From Lachnospiraceae bacterium (lineage in GTDB: Bacteria > Bacillota > Clostridia > Lachnospirales > Lachnospiraceae), in the NCBI GenBank assembly GCA_022791975.1, contig JAAWAC010000059.1, positions 1 through 64,000 of the forward strand: a stretch of 64,000 nt of DNA. The letters are read 5' to 3'. Under the pieces are notes generated by a model. It saw only the letters and a program-made list of their open reading frames with translations. It was not told the DNA's origin and did not search any database. The position numbers were made by a program, and so were the translations under genes. This document shows positions 9,070 through 18,223 of this stretch, piece after piece (position 1 is the stretch's first letter; the number at the start of each line of letters is the position of its first letter).

Positions 9070-10617
9070 GTGCAGATTACGACGTTTGCAGGGATCGATA
9101 TTGGGTCCTATGAGGTGGGAATGAAGATTTTTGAGCTTTCTCCTCGAAAGGGCATGAAGGAAATCGATTATATTCGGTATAATATTGAGCTGGGCAAAGA
9201 TACCTATGCCTCCGGCAAAATCGGGAATGAACTGCTGGAGGAGCTCTGCGGGGTGCTTTTGGATTTTCAGAGGATTATGCGAGAGTATCAGGTGGACGCC
9301 TATCGGGTCTGCGCCACCAGCGCTATTCGGGAGACCAGGGATGTGCTTTTGATTCTGGATAAAATCCGGGTGCGTACAGGGCTGGAGGTGGAGGTGCTGA
9401 GCAATTCCGAGCAGCGCTTTCTGGGCTACAAGTCCATTGCCTCCACGGAAGCTGCTTTTCAGAGCATGATTCAAAACAGCACGGCCATTGTGGACGTGGG
9501 TGGGGGGAGCATTCAGATATCGCTGTTTGACAAGGATGCCCTGGTCACTACCCAGAATCTTCGGATTGGAGCCCTCAGAATTCGGGAGCGGCTGGCGGAG
9601 GTGGAGAGTAGAACCACGCATTTTGCCAGTGTGCTCAATGAGATGATTGGAAATGAGCTGCGAAGCTTTAAGCGGCTTTATCTCAAGGAGCGGAAGCTTG
9701 AGAATATCATTCTCACCGGGGATTATGTGAGCCAGTTTTTCCGACGTCATGCCCGGGAGGGACTGGCGGCAGTTTTGAGCCGGGAAGAATTTATGGAGCT
9801 CTACCAAAAAGCTACCTCCCTTACCTCCACCCAGATGGCTGCCCATCTGGGGCTGCCCATGGAGCATGTAAGCCTGATCCTGCCCTCCCTGGTGCTGTAC
9901 CATCGGTTTATTGAGGACACCGGGGCGGAGAGCATCTGGCTGCCAGGACATAACTTGAGTGACGGGCTGGCTTATGATTACGGAGAAAAGAAGAAAATTC
10001 TCAAATCTCCCCACAATTTTGAGAATGATATTGTGGAGGCAGCTAAAAATATTTCCAAGCGCTACCAAAGCAGCAAAAGCCATATTGCAGGTACGGAATA
10101 CCTGGCCCTCACCATCTTTGACAGAATGAAGGGCATCCATGGCATGGGAAAGCGGGAGCGGCTTCTCTTACAGATTGCCGTTATTCTTCATGACTGTGGG
10201 AAATATATCAATATGAGCCGCACAGCGGAATGCTCCTACAGCATTATTATGGCAACAGAAATCATAGGACTTTCCCACCGGGAGAGGGAGATTATCGCCA
10301 ATGCGGTTCGGTTCAACACCCGGGAGTTTGCAAGCTTTGAGGAGGTGACCTTTGCCTCCGGGCTGGAGCGGTTGGATTATCTGCTGATTGCAAAGATCAG
10401 TGCCATCCTGCGGGTGGCCAATGCCATGGACCGCAGCCATAAGCAGAAGTTTAAAAATGTGAAGGTGACTTTGAAGGAAAAGGAGCGGGAGCTGGTGGTG
10501 CTGGTGGACACGGTGGAGGATATCTCCCTGGAGCGGGGGCTGTTTTCCGACAAGGCGGAATTTTTTGAGACGGTGTTCAGCATCCGCCCGGTGATTCGAC
10601 AGAAAAAGCAGCTGTAG
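9070..10617 (+). CDS. ppx: Ppx/GppA-family exopolyphosphatase with HD-type C-terminal domain
   Basis: A 515-residue protein with a GTG start. The N-terminal actin-like ATPase fold has AGIDIGSYEV (phosphate loop 1) and AIVDVGGGSIQISL (phosphate loop 2), as in exopolyphosphatases and guanosine pentaphosphatases. The C-terminal part carries ILHDCGKYI, an HD-domain signature also present in long Ppx proteins. It lies next to polyphosphate kinase in the same orientation, which favours a polyphosphate-degrading role over pppGpp hydrolysis, though both are possible for the family. Confidence 0.9.
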   Translation: MQITTFAGIDIGSYEVGMKIFELSPRKGMKEIDYIRYNIELGKDTYASGKIGNELLEELCGVLLDFQRIMREYQVDAYRVCATSAIRETRDVLLILDKIRVRTGLEVEVLSNSEQRFLGYKSIASTEAAFQSMIQNSTAIVDVGGGSIQISLFDKDALVTTQNLRIGALRIRERLAEVESRTTHFASVLNEMIGNELRSFKRLYLKERKLENIILTGDYVSQFFRRHAREGLAAVLSREEFMELYQKATSLTSTQMAAHLGLPMEHVSLILPSLVLYHRFIEDTGAESIWLPGHNLSDGLAYDYGEKKKILKSPHNFENDIVEAAKNISKRYQSSKSHIAGTEYLALTIFDRMKGIHGMGKRERLLLQIAVILHDCGKYINMSRTAECSYSIIMATEIIGLSHREREIIANAVRFNTREFASFEEVTFASGLERLDYLLIAKISAILRVANAMDRSHKQKFKNVKVTLKEKERELVVLVDTVEDISLERGLFSDKAEFFETVFSIRPVIRQKKQL

Positions 10618-10667
10618 GAGCTGGCAGGACTGTAAAGAAAAGGGAAAATAAAAAAGCGGAGGGTGCC

Positions 10668-12881
10668 ATGGACGCAGTCAATGTAAAAAGCGATGAATAT
10701 TATACCAACCGGGAGCTAAGCTGGTTGAAATTTAACGAGCGGGTGCTGGAGGAGGCCAGGGATAAGAGCATCCCTTTGTTTGAGCGTCTGAAATTTCTCA
10801 GCATAACGGCCTCCAATCTGGACGAGTTTTTTATGATCCGTGTGGCCTCCTTAAAGGACATGGTAAATGCCAAATATACCCGGCCGGATATAGCAGGCCT
10901 CACCCCCCAGGAGCAGTTGGACCAAATCCTCTCGGCTACCAGGGAGCTGGTGAATGTGCAGTATTCCACGTATTCCCGATCGCTTCTTCCCCTGTTGCGC
11001 CAGAATGGACTACAAATGGTGCAGGAGCATGAGGAGCTGACTCGGGAGCAGGGGATCTTTGTGGACCGCTATTTTCGGGAAAATGTGTATCCAGTTCTCA
11101 CCCCTATGGCGGTGGATTCCTCCCGGCCTTTTCCCCTGATCCGAAATAAGAGTTTAAATATAGGAGCTCTTCTGGTAAAAAAGGTTGGCAGGACCCAGGA
11201 CCCAGGGAGGGCAATGGAGACCTTGCCAGGAAAGGGAAAGAATAAAGAGAAAAATAAGAATAAGGACAAGAGCCAGGAACCAGAACTGGAGTTCGCTACT
11301 GTGCAGGTGCCTGCGGGACTTCCCCGGATTGTGCGTTTGCCAGCTGGAAGGGAAGGCGAGCAGGCGGTGATTCTCCTGGAGGAGATCATTGAGCGGAATA
11401 TGGAGCAGCTGTTTTTGAGCTATGATGTGATCTGTGCCCATCCCTACCGGATTATGCGCAATGCGGATCTGACCATTGAGGAGGACGAGGCGGAAGATCT
11501 GTTAAAGGAGATTCAGAAGCAGTTGAAAAAGCGCCAGTGGGGAGAGGCCATTCGCCTGGAGGTGGAGGAAAAGATGGACCGGCGGCTCTTAAAGCTGCTG
11601 CGCAAGGAGCTGTCCATTAAGGAGGATTCTATTTTTGAGATTAACGGCCCCCTGGACTTGACTTTTTTAATGAAAATGTATGGCATGGGCGGATTTGAGG
11701 GGCTGAAAAGTCCCAGCCATAAGCCTGCACCTGTAAAGGAGCTGCCAGGAGACTGTGATATCTTTGAGGAGATTCGAAAGGGAGACATTTTGCTGCATCA
11801 TCCCTACCAGACCTTTGAGCCGGTGGTGCGCTTTGTGCAGCAGGCGGCAAAAGATCCCCAGGTGCTGGCCATTAAGCAGACACTCTACCGGGTCAGCGGC
11901 AATTCTCCTATTATTGCGGCCCTGGCCCAGGCGGCAGAGAACGGGAAGCAGGTATCCGTGCTGGTGGAGCTAAAGGCACGCTTTGACGAGGAGAATAATA
12001 TTATCTGGGCCAAAATGCTGGAAAAGGCTGGTTGCCATGTGATTTACGGGCTGGTGGGTTTAAAAACTCACAGCAAGATCACCCTGGTGGTGCGCCGGGA
12101 GGAGGATGGTATTCGCCGGTATGTGCATTTGGGCACGGGAAATTATAACGATTCCACGGCGAAGTTATATACAGATCTGGGGCTTTTGACCTGCTCTGCT
12201 CTGGTGGGGGAGGATGCCACGGCCGTGTTTAATATGCTCTCCGGATATTCGGAGCCGGGAAGCTGGCATAAGCTGTCCCTGGCGCCTATTTGGCTGCGGG
12301 ATCGGTTTGTGGAGCTGATTCGCCGAGAGAAAGAATTTGCCCGGAAAGGGGAGGAGGCCTGTATTCAGGCTAAGATGAATTCCCTGTGTGATCCGGAGAT
12401 TATTGCAGAGCTTTATGAGGCAGCCATGGCCGGAGTGAAAATTGATCTGGTTATCCGGGGTATCTGCTGCCTAAAGCCTGGGATTTCCGGGATTAGTGAG
12501 AATATTACTGTTCGATCCATTGTGGGAAATTTCCTGGAGCACAGCCGGATTTTCTATTTCTATAATGGAGGAGAGGAGGAGGTTTACTGTGCCAGCGCGG
12601 ACTGGATGCCTCGCAATCTGGACCGGCGGGTGGAGATCCTTTTCCCGGTGGAAAGACCGGAGTTAAAGAGGGAGATTCTGCATATTTTGGAAATTCTTCT
12701 GGCGGACAATGTAAAGGCCCATGTGCTTCAGCCGGACGGAAGCTATGAAAAGATTGACCGGCGGGGCAAGGTTTCTTTAAATGCCCAGGAATATTTTGCC
12801 CAGGAGGCTAAGGAGAGAGCCCATAGGGAGGAGCCGGTTGCAGAGAGCCGGGTGTTTATTCCGGAGGAGCCCCTAGAGTAG
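10668..12881 (+). CDS. ppk: Polyphosphate kinase 1 with a Lys/Asn-rich insert
   Basis: A 737-residue PPK1, which reversibly builds polyphosphate from ATP. It has NRELSWLKFNERVLEEA at the N-terminus, FLSITASNLDEFFMIRVA, TLYRVSGNSP, ELKARFDEENNI and the catalytic-histidine region LKTHSKITLVVR. Residues about 171-207, between NKSLNIGALL and the FATVQVPAGLPR segment that follows it in the family, hold an extra stretch of about 37 residues including a run rich in Lys and Asn (187-202). GGAGGG precedes the ATG. Together with ppx it forms a synthesis/degradation pair. Confidence 0.95.
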   Translation: MDAVNVKSDEYYTNRELSWLKFNERVLEEARDKSIPLFERLKFLSITASNLDEFFMIRVASLKDMVNAKYTRPDIAGLTPQEQLDQILSATRELVNVQYSTYSRSLLPLLRQNGLQMVQEHEELTREQGIFVDRYFRENVYPVLTPMAVDSSRPFPLIRNKSLNIGALLVKKVGRTQDPGRAMETLPGKGKNKEKNKNKDKSQEPELEFATVQVPAGLPRIVRLPAGREGEQAVILLEEIIERNMEQLFLSYDVICAHPYRIMRNADLTIEEDEAEDLLKEIQKQLKKRQWGEAIRLEVEEKMDRRLLKLLRKELSIKEDSIFEINGPLDLTFLMKMYGMGGFEGLKSPSHKPAPVKELPGDCDIFEEIRKGDILLHHPYQTFEPVVRFVQQAAKDPQVLAIKQTLYRVSGNSPIIAALAQAAENGKQVSVLVELKARFDEENNIIWAKMLEKAGCHVIYGLVGLKTHSKITLVVRREEDGIRRYVHLGTGNYNDSTAKLYTDLGLLTCSALVGEDATAVFNMLSGYSEPGSWHKLSLAPIWLRDRFVELIRREKEFARKGEEACIQAKMNSLCDPEIIAELYEAAMAGVKIDLVIRGICCLKPGISGISENITVRSIVGNFLEHSRIFYFYNGGEEEVYCASADWMPRNLDRRVEILFPVERPELKREILHILEILLADNVKAHVLQPDGSYEKIDRRGKVSLNAQEYFAQEAKERAHREEPVAESRVFIPEEPLE

Positions 12882-13004
12882 GAAAAGGAATAATAAAAAC
12901 AGAGATGATAGAGTGAAGATGGTGCAAGAGGGAGATTGAGCCCTTTATCAAAGATCGCGGCCGGGAAAATATCCTGGCCGTGTTAAGTGAGGAGGAAAAA
13001 GTTT

Positions 13005-14519
13005 ATGCGGTTAAGGGATCTACTTACATATGAAAGCATTGTGGTGCAGTGCCATGACAATCCGGATGCGGATGCCATTGCCAGTGGGTTTGGGGTGTAT
13101 CTCTATCTAAAGGATCAGGGAAAACAGGTACGGTTTGTCTATGGGGGCAGGTATGTGGTTCAGAAAAGCAATCTGGTTCTTATGATTTCGGAGCTTCAGA
13201 TTCCTATTGAGCATGTGGAGGAACTTGCGGCGCCCCCTTTGCTGGTCACTGTGGACTGCCAGTATGGAGAGGGGAATGTGACACGTTTTGAGGCGAAGGA
13301 GGTGGCGGTAATTGACCACCATCAGGTGAGTGGAGAGCTGCCCAGGCTCCATGAGGTGCGGAGCAATCTGGGGGCCTGTTCCACGGTAGTGCGGGATCTG
13401 CTGGAGAAGGAAGGCGTGGATTTCAATGAAAACAGAAAGCTGGCCACAGCCTTGTATTATGGTCTGATGACTGACACCAGCGGCTTTACAGAGATTTCCC
13501 ATCCCCTGGATCGGGACCTGCGGGATGACGCAGCCTTTGAGCGCAGTATGATTACCCGGTTTCGCAATACCAATCTTTCCCTCAAGGAGCTGGAGATCGC
13601 CGGCATGGCCCTGGTGGGCTATGACTACAATGAGGAATGCCGGTATGCGGTGGTGGAGGCAAAGCCCTGTGACCCCAATATCCTGGGAATGATTAGCGAC
13701 CTGATCCTGGAGGTGGACGTGGTGGAAACCTGTCTAGTGTACAGTGTGTTGCCCTTTGGCATCAAATTGTCTGTGCGAAGCTGCGTCAAGGAGGTGAAGG
13801 CCAGCGAGTTGGCGGAGGTAATCACGGAGGAAATTGGATCCGGAGGCGGGCATCTGGAAAAGGCCGGGGGATTTATCCAGATGGAACTGCTCCAGAAAGC
13901 CTGGAAGGGACGTCCGGAGGAAGGAAATGTGGGAGAGTTTCTCAAAAAGCGTATGAAGCATTATTTCCAGGATACGCAGGTGATCCATGCGGATGCCTAT
14001 GAGATCGATCTCTGTGGGATGACGCTGTATAAGAAGCGAAAAATTCCCATGGGGTTTGTAAAGGCAGCGGAGATTTTTGCGCCGGGGACCACCGTATGTG
14101 TGCGTACTCTGGAGGGAGATTTGGACGTGCAGATCCAGCAGGATATCTATATTATGATCGGGGTGAAGGGGGAGGTGTATCCCAACAAGCAGGAGAAGTT
14201 TGAGCGCAGCTACCAAGTGCTGGAGGAACCCTACCGGTTTGAAGGTGAGTATGCTCCGGTGGTAAAAGACCCCCTGGAGGGAAAGCCCATTTCTCTGGTT
14301 CCCTATGCCCGGGCTTGTGTGACCACAGGGGAGAGTTACATTTATGTAAAGGAGATTCAGCACCGGATCAAGGTGTTTACAGAATGGGACAAGGAAAAAT
14401 ATATGCTGGGACGGCCCGGAGACTATCTGGCAGCCCGCAGGGATGATCTCCATGATATTTATGTCATCCACCGAGATATTTTTGAGCGTACCTATGAAAG
14501 AGTGGAAGAGGGCTTTTAA
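13005..14519 (+). CDS. DHH-family phosphoesterase with extra C-terminal domain
   Basis: A 504-residue protein. Residues about 1-300 form a DHH/DHHA1 unit: CHDNPDADAIASGF (metal site), VDCQYGEG, VIDHHQVSG, TDTSGF and the DHHA1 signature GSGGGHLEKAGG. This matches enzymes that cleave linear short nucleotides or cyclic dinucleotide products (NrnA-like), but the substrate cannot be read from the sequence. Residues about 330-504 are an additional domain I do not recognise (CGMTLYKKRKIPMGFVKA...). A GTG 18 bases upstream is in frame, but GGAGG lies inside that extension and fits the ATG at 13005. Confidence 0.85.
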   Translation: MRLRDLLTYESIVVQCHDNPDADAIASGFGVYLYLKDQGKQVRFVYGGRYVVQKSNLVLMISELQIPIEHVEELAAPPLLVTVDCQYGEGNVTRFEAKEVAVIDHHQVSGELPRLHEVRSNLGACSTVVRDLLEKEGVDFNENRKLATALYYGLMTDTSGFTEISHPLDRDLRDDAAFERSMITRFRNTNLSLKELEIAGMALVGYDYNEECRYAVVEAKPCDPNILGMISDLILEVDVVETCLVYSVLPFGIKLSVRSCVKEVKASELAEVITEEIGSGGGHLEKAGGFIQMELLQKAWKGRPEEGNVGEFLKKRMKHYFQDTQVIHADAYEIDLCGMTLYKKRKIPMGFVKAAEIFAPGTTVCVRTLEGDLDVQIQQDIYIMIGVKGEVYPNKQEKFERSYQVLEEPYRFEGEYAPVVKDPLEGKPISLVPYARACVTTGESYIYVKEIQHRIKVFTEWDKEKYMLGRPGDYLAARRDDLHDIYVIHRDIFERTYERVEEGF

Positions 14520-14591
14520 AGGATTTTCTGAGGCAACCCATGGTATTCTTTTTCCAAGTTAGAAATATGATGTGAAAAAGGAGCAGGGCGT

Positions 14592-15986
14592 ATGAAGAAA
14601 ATCAGGTGGAGGAGCCGGCTGGCGATTGCCTGTGCAAAGCTTACCAGCCTTTTGATCCGTTGGCTGCACAGGGGAAATGGGGTTACGCTTCCCGGCTATG
14701 TGGCTCGTCGGATTGATCCGGAGATTCTGTCGGTTCTGTCCGGCCTGGTGGGGGAGAAAATTCTTGCGGTGATGGGGACCAATGGAAAGACCACCACCAA
14801 CCGGATTTTATTTGAGGCCCTTCGGGCCGAGGGAAAGGAAGTGTTGATAAACAGCACAGGAGCCAACATGCTCAACGGCGTGATCTCCGCCTTTGTACTG
14901 GCAGTGGAAAAAGGACGCCTGAAGGCGGATTACGCCTGTGTGGAGGTGGACGAGAATGCGTCGGTGGAGATTCTTCCTATGCTAAAACCGGACTGTGTGC
15001 TTCTCACCAATATTTCCAGGGACCAGCTGGACCGATTTGGAGAGCTGGACATGACCTATGAGAAAATAAAATTCGCAGTGCAAAGTGTGCCCGGAGCGCG
15101 TCTGGTGGTCAATGGCGATGACGCGTTTCTGGGCTTTTTGTTGAAGGAATGTGAGAACCCCCAGGAAGTTTATGGTATGGAGGAGGAAATTTTCGACGCA
15201 GCCGCCCGCTCGGAGGTGCTAGAGAATACCTTCTGTCGTTTCTGTGGGGCAAGGCTTACCTATAGCCTGATTCATTACGGGCAGCTGGGCCTCTATCGCT
15301 GTCCGGGATGTGGGTTTGAAAGACCCTGGCCGGATTATAAGGCTAAAAATATTGTAGAGCAACAGGGGAGCTATTCCTTTACAGTGGAGGAAAAGTTTGT
15401 AAAAATCCGGACTCTATGTCCATATCATGTATACAATACCTTGGCTGCTTATGGAACTCTTCATGCTGTGGGAGCTCCCAGAGAGCACTTTGGGAAAACA
15501 ATGGAGCAGTTTGATTTTGGAAATAACCGGGAGAGTACCTTTTTCATAGGAGGTGCCAGGGTACAGCTACACCTGGCAAAGAATCCTATGGGATTTCAGC
15601 AAAAACTTTCATTGATGTGCAGTGACAGCCGACCGAAGGATATTTTGATTTTAATCAATGACACAGCCCAGGATGGGCGGGATATTTCCTGGCTCTGGGA
15701 CGTGGATTTTCAGCATCTGAAGGATGCTCACGCAGCACAGATTCTTACAGGGGGAGCCCGGCGCTATGATATGGGATTGCGGTTGAAATATGAGGGAATA
15801 TCCAGCAAAGCTGCGGTGGATGTGGGGGAAGCTCTCAGGCGTCTGACTACAAAGGGAACGGGAAATGTGTATGTGGTTGTGAATTATTCCGGATTGTATT
15901 TCACCAATCACATCTTGCAGGACTTGGCCAGGGAAGAGAAAGGAGGCGGCTATTATGAAGCTGACCATAGGACATCTGTATCCTGA
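14592..15986 (+). CDS. murT: Lipid II isoglutaminyl synthase, Mur-ligase subunit
   Basis: A 464-residue Mur ligase-like protein that, with GatD, amidates the D-glutamate of lipid II. The ATP loop is MGTNGKTTTN, followed by the family segment NSTGANMLNG and DENASVEILP. A four-cysteine zinc ribbon (CRFCGARL...CPGC) sits in the central domain as expected for MurT, and a DUF1727 C-terminal domain follows. It overlaps gatD by 32 bases. AAGGAG precedes the ATG. This amidation is important for cross-linking and for resistance to lysozyme in Gram-positives. Confidence 0.95.
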   Translation: MKKIRWRSRLAIACAKLTSLLIRWLHRGNGVTLPGYVARRIDPEILSVLSGLVGEKILAVMGTNGKTTTNRILFEALRAEGKEVLINSTGANMLNGVISAFVLAVEKGRLKADYACVEVDENASVEILPMLKPDCVLLTNISRDQLDRFGELDMTYEKIKFAVQSVPGARLVVNGDDAFLGFLLKECENPQEVYGMEEEIFDAAARSEVLENTFCRFCGARLTYSLIHYGQLGLYRCPGCGFERPWPDYKAKNIVEQQGSYSFTVEEKFVKIRTLCPYHVYNTLAAYGTLHAVGAPREHFGKTMEQFDFGNNRESTFFIGGARVQLHLAKNPMGFQQKLSLMCSDSRPKDILILINDTAQDGRDISWLWDVDFQHLKDAHAAQILTGGARRYDMGLRLKYEGISSKAAVDVGEALRRLTTKGTGNVYVVVNYSGLYFTNHILQDLAREEKGGGYYEADHRTSVS

Positions 15987-16719
15987 TCTGTTGAATCTCT
16001 ATGGGGATCGGGGGAATATCCAATGTCTTTCAAGACGCCTCCAATGGCGGGGCATAGAGGCGGAAGTCAGGCCTTTTTTTGCCGGGGAGAGGGTAGATTT
16101 TTCTCGCCTGGACCTGGTGCTGTTGGGAGGCGGTTCCGACAGGGAGCAGGAACTGGTATGCCGACAGCTGGGGGAAATCCGTCAGGATTTTAGAAGCTAC
16201 GTGGAGGACGGAGGCGTTGTGCTGGCTGTCTGCGGAGGCTATCAGATACTGGGAGATTATTATCGAACAGCAAAGAAAGAAATACCGGGTCTGGGTATAC
16301 TTCCTCTTTATACAGAGTGGGAGCCTGGACGGCTAGTGGGGAATATTATTCTGGATAGCCCCCTTTCCCTGGCACCGGTGGTGGGCTTTGAAAATCATGG
16401 GGGACGCACCTATATTGGAGAGGGCACGCCTTTTGGAAGGGTGCTTTTGGGATACGGCAATACTAAGACTTCCGGAAATGAGGGAATGATGTACAGGCAT
16501 GTGATAGGGACCTATCTTCACGGACCACTGCTTCCCAAAAACCCGGAAATCTGCGATTATCTTCTGGAACGGGCCCTGGAAAGAAGATTCGGGGGGGTAT
16601 GGAAATTAAAGAAGCTGTCGGATAAGCTAGAGCGCTGGGCCAATTCTTCCATTGTGGGGAGGTATTGTGACAGGGGGTATGTGTGGAGGGAGAGGGTTCG
16701 GAGGCGTTTGCCTTTTTGA
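15955..16719 (+). CDS. gatD: Lipid II isoglutaminyl synthase, glutaminase subunit
   Basis: A 254-residue class I glutamine amidotransferase of the CobB/CobQ type that supplies ammonia to MurT. It begins MKLTIGHLYPDLLNLYGDRGN, typical of GatD. The nucleophile is the Cys of AVCGGYQ (about residue 94), and the histidine lies in GTYLHGPLLPKNP. The start lies inside the end of murT, so the two are translationally coupled. Confidence 0.95.
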   Translation: MKLTIGHLYPDLLNLYGDRGNIQCLSRRLQWRGIEAEVRPFFAGERVDFSRLDLVLLGGGSDREQELVCRQLGEIRQDFRSYVEDGGVVLAVCGGYQILGDYYRTAKKEIPGLGILPLYTEWEPGRLVGNIILDSPLSLAPVVGFENHGGRTYIGEGTPFGRVLLGYGNTKTSGNEGMMYRHVIGTYLHGPLLPKNPEICDYLLERALERRFGGVWKLKKLSDKLERWANSSIVGRYCDRGYVWRERVRRRLPF

Positions 16720-16743
16720 GTTCTTTACATAAAAACAGCAAAT

Positions 16744-16797
16744 AAACTGAATAAAAACTGAATAATAATTGCAAATGCAGAAAGGATGTGGTATTCT
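16744..16797 (+). promoter_or_regulatory. Promoter with tandem 11-bp repeats for the nitrilase operon
   Basis: TTGCAA (16769-16774) and TATTCT (16792-16797) are spaced by 17 bases. Directly upstream are two perfect tandem copies of AAACTGAATAA (16744-16754 and 16755-16765), ending three bases before the -35 box. Repeats with an 11-bp period at this position look like a site for a dimeric activator on one face of the helix. The regulator is not known. The winged-helix protein of the operon is one candidate. Confidence 0.6.
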
Positions 16798-16822
16798 AAA
16801 AACAGGTAAGGAAGGAGACGGC

Positions 16823-18223
16823 ATGAGACAGATTCGAGAATTATATAATATCATGGCGGTTGCTTTAAGAAACATTTTAAATGGGACGAAGGAGCGGGAC
16901 TTCGAAAGATTGCGGAATATTGAGCCGTCTTATGAAAGATCAATAATAGAAAACATAAAAAGAATCATTCCCCAGTTGTTTGATATGGATACGTTGAATG
17001 TAGCAGAGCTTTCAGAGCGGCAGTTACGAGACGGTTTCCTAGTTGGTAAGCTTGCGCATTGCGTTGCCTCCACAAAGGATATGACCATTCTCATTTATCT
17101 TGTCAAACATTTGGATATTTATCTAGAGGACAGCGTCTACCGATGTATTCCTATAGACCAGGATATTTGGAGGTTTGAGAGTCTGAATGATAATTTCAGG
17201 GAGTGCGGACTGCGTCTTTTGCCAAGGCTTGCCTGTAATTGGGAGCACAAAAACAGGGACGCCTATCATTCGTATACGATGCTGTTTTATATGAAAAATT
17301 TTTACTATGTGAATAGCAAAGAGGAAGAGGAATATATCGTTGAACATATTTTGTTGCCGCAGACTACCTTTTACCATGCATTAAAAAGAGGAGAGCTTTG
17401 TGTTTGTGTATCACCTGTGACAGGAGAAAACGTGGTACAAGTGACGGAAAAATATACAAGGGACAATGAGGAGCTCATTGCTGTAGAACCTTTGGTGCCA
17501 GAGGTAGAGCAAAGGCTGCAGGAACAGATACTTTCTGTTTTGGAAAAGGCTGCGCTGCAAAAAGCAGATATTTTGCTTTTGCCGGAATTGCTTGGTTCCA
17601 CCGGGATTCGTGTCAGTATTCAGTTGGAGCTGGAGAAAAGGCAGAGGATTCCGGACAATGAATTTCCCAAGCTGACAGTATGTCCCTCCGCCTGGGAGGA
17701 GAGACGAAATTCCTGTGCTGTATTAGATGACATGGGGGAATTGCTTTTTGAGCAGCAGAAACATTATGGGGCAGACTTAAAGAAGTGGGGAGCAAAAGAG
17801 GACATTGTTTCAGACAAAAAGATTTATATCCTTCATTGTAAAGGAGTTGGGCGGGTTGCAATAGCCATATGTAAGGATTTTTTGATGACAAGTTATCTGG
17901 AAATTCTGATAGAAACTTTAAAAGTCAACCTGCTCTTAGTTCCTTCTTTTACTACCGGGGATTATCAGTTTAAGACATGTTCTGATAAATATGGATACCA
18001 GGATTGTGATGTGGTTTGGGTCAATACCTGTGCTTCCAGATGGTCCAACTCCCAAGGCCAGATGACTACAGCTGTGACAAGAGCATATTTGCCCGGAAAA
18101 TGGGGAAATTCTAGGCTGAAAGCGTATATGGAAGAGTTGTGTGACAAACAATACAAATGCGACGGAACTTGCCTTTATACATATGGAATTCGTCTGGAAG
18201 AGGAGGAGCACTATGAGATATGA
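16823..18223 (+). CDS. Nitrilase-fold (carbon-nitrogen hydrolase) protein with unknown N-terminal domain
   Basis: A 466-residue protein starting at MRQIRELYN, with GGAG upstream. Residues about 1-215 form a mostly helical domain I do not recognise. Residues about 225-430 resemble the carbon-nitrogen hydrolase fold with all three catalytic positions in order: Glu255 in ADILLLPELLG, Lys313 in EQQKHYGADL and Cys350 in VAIAICKDF, followed by the usual LLLVPSFT strand. Members cleave nitriles or amides, and the substrate here cannot be told. There is no signal peptide, so it is cytosolic. The gene is AT-richer than its neighbours (26 of 60 bases GC at 17041-17100) and heads a three-gene operon. 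Confidence 0.7.
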   Translation: MRQIRELYNIMAVALRNILNGTKERDFERLRNIEPSYERSIIENIKRIIPQLFDMDTLNVAELSERQLRDGFLVGKLAHCVASTKDMTILIYLVKHLDIYLEDSVYRCIPIDQDIWRFESLNDNFRECGLRLLPRLACNWEHKNRDAYHSYTMLFYMKNFYYVNSKEEEEYIVEHILLPQTTFYHALKRGELCVCVSPVTGENVVQVTEKYTRDNEELIAVEPLVPEVEQRLQEQILSVLEKAALQKADILLLPELLGSTGIRVSIQLELEKRQRIPDNEFPKLTVCPSAWEERRNSCAVLDDMGELLFEQQKHYGADLKKWGAKEDIVSDKKIYILHCKGVGRVAIAICKDFLMTSYLEILIETLKVNLLLVPSFTTGDYQFKTCSDKYGYQDCDVVWVNTCASRWSNSQGQMTTAVTRAYLPGKWGNSRLKAYMEELCDKQYKCDGTCLYTYGIRLEEEEHYEI

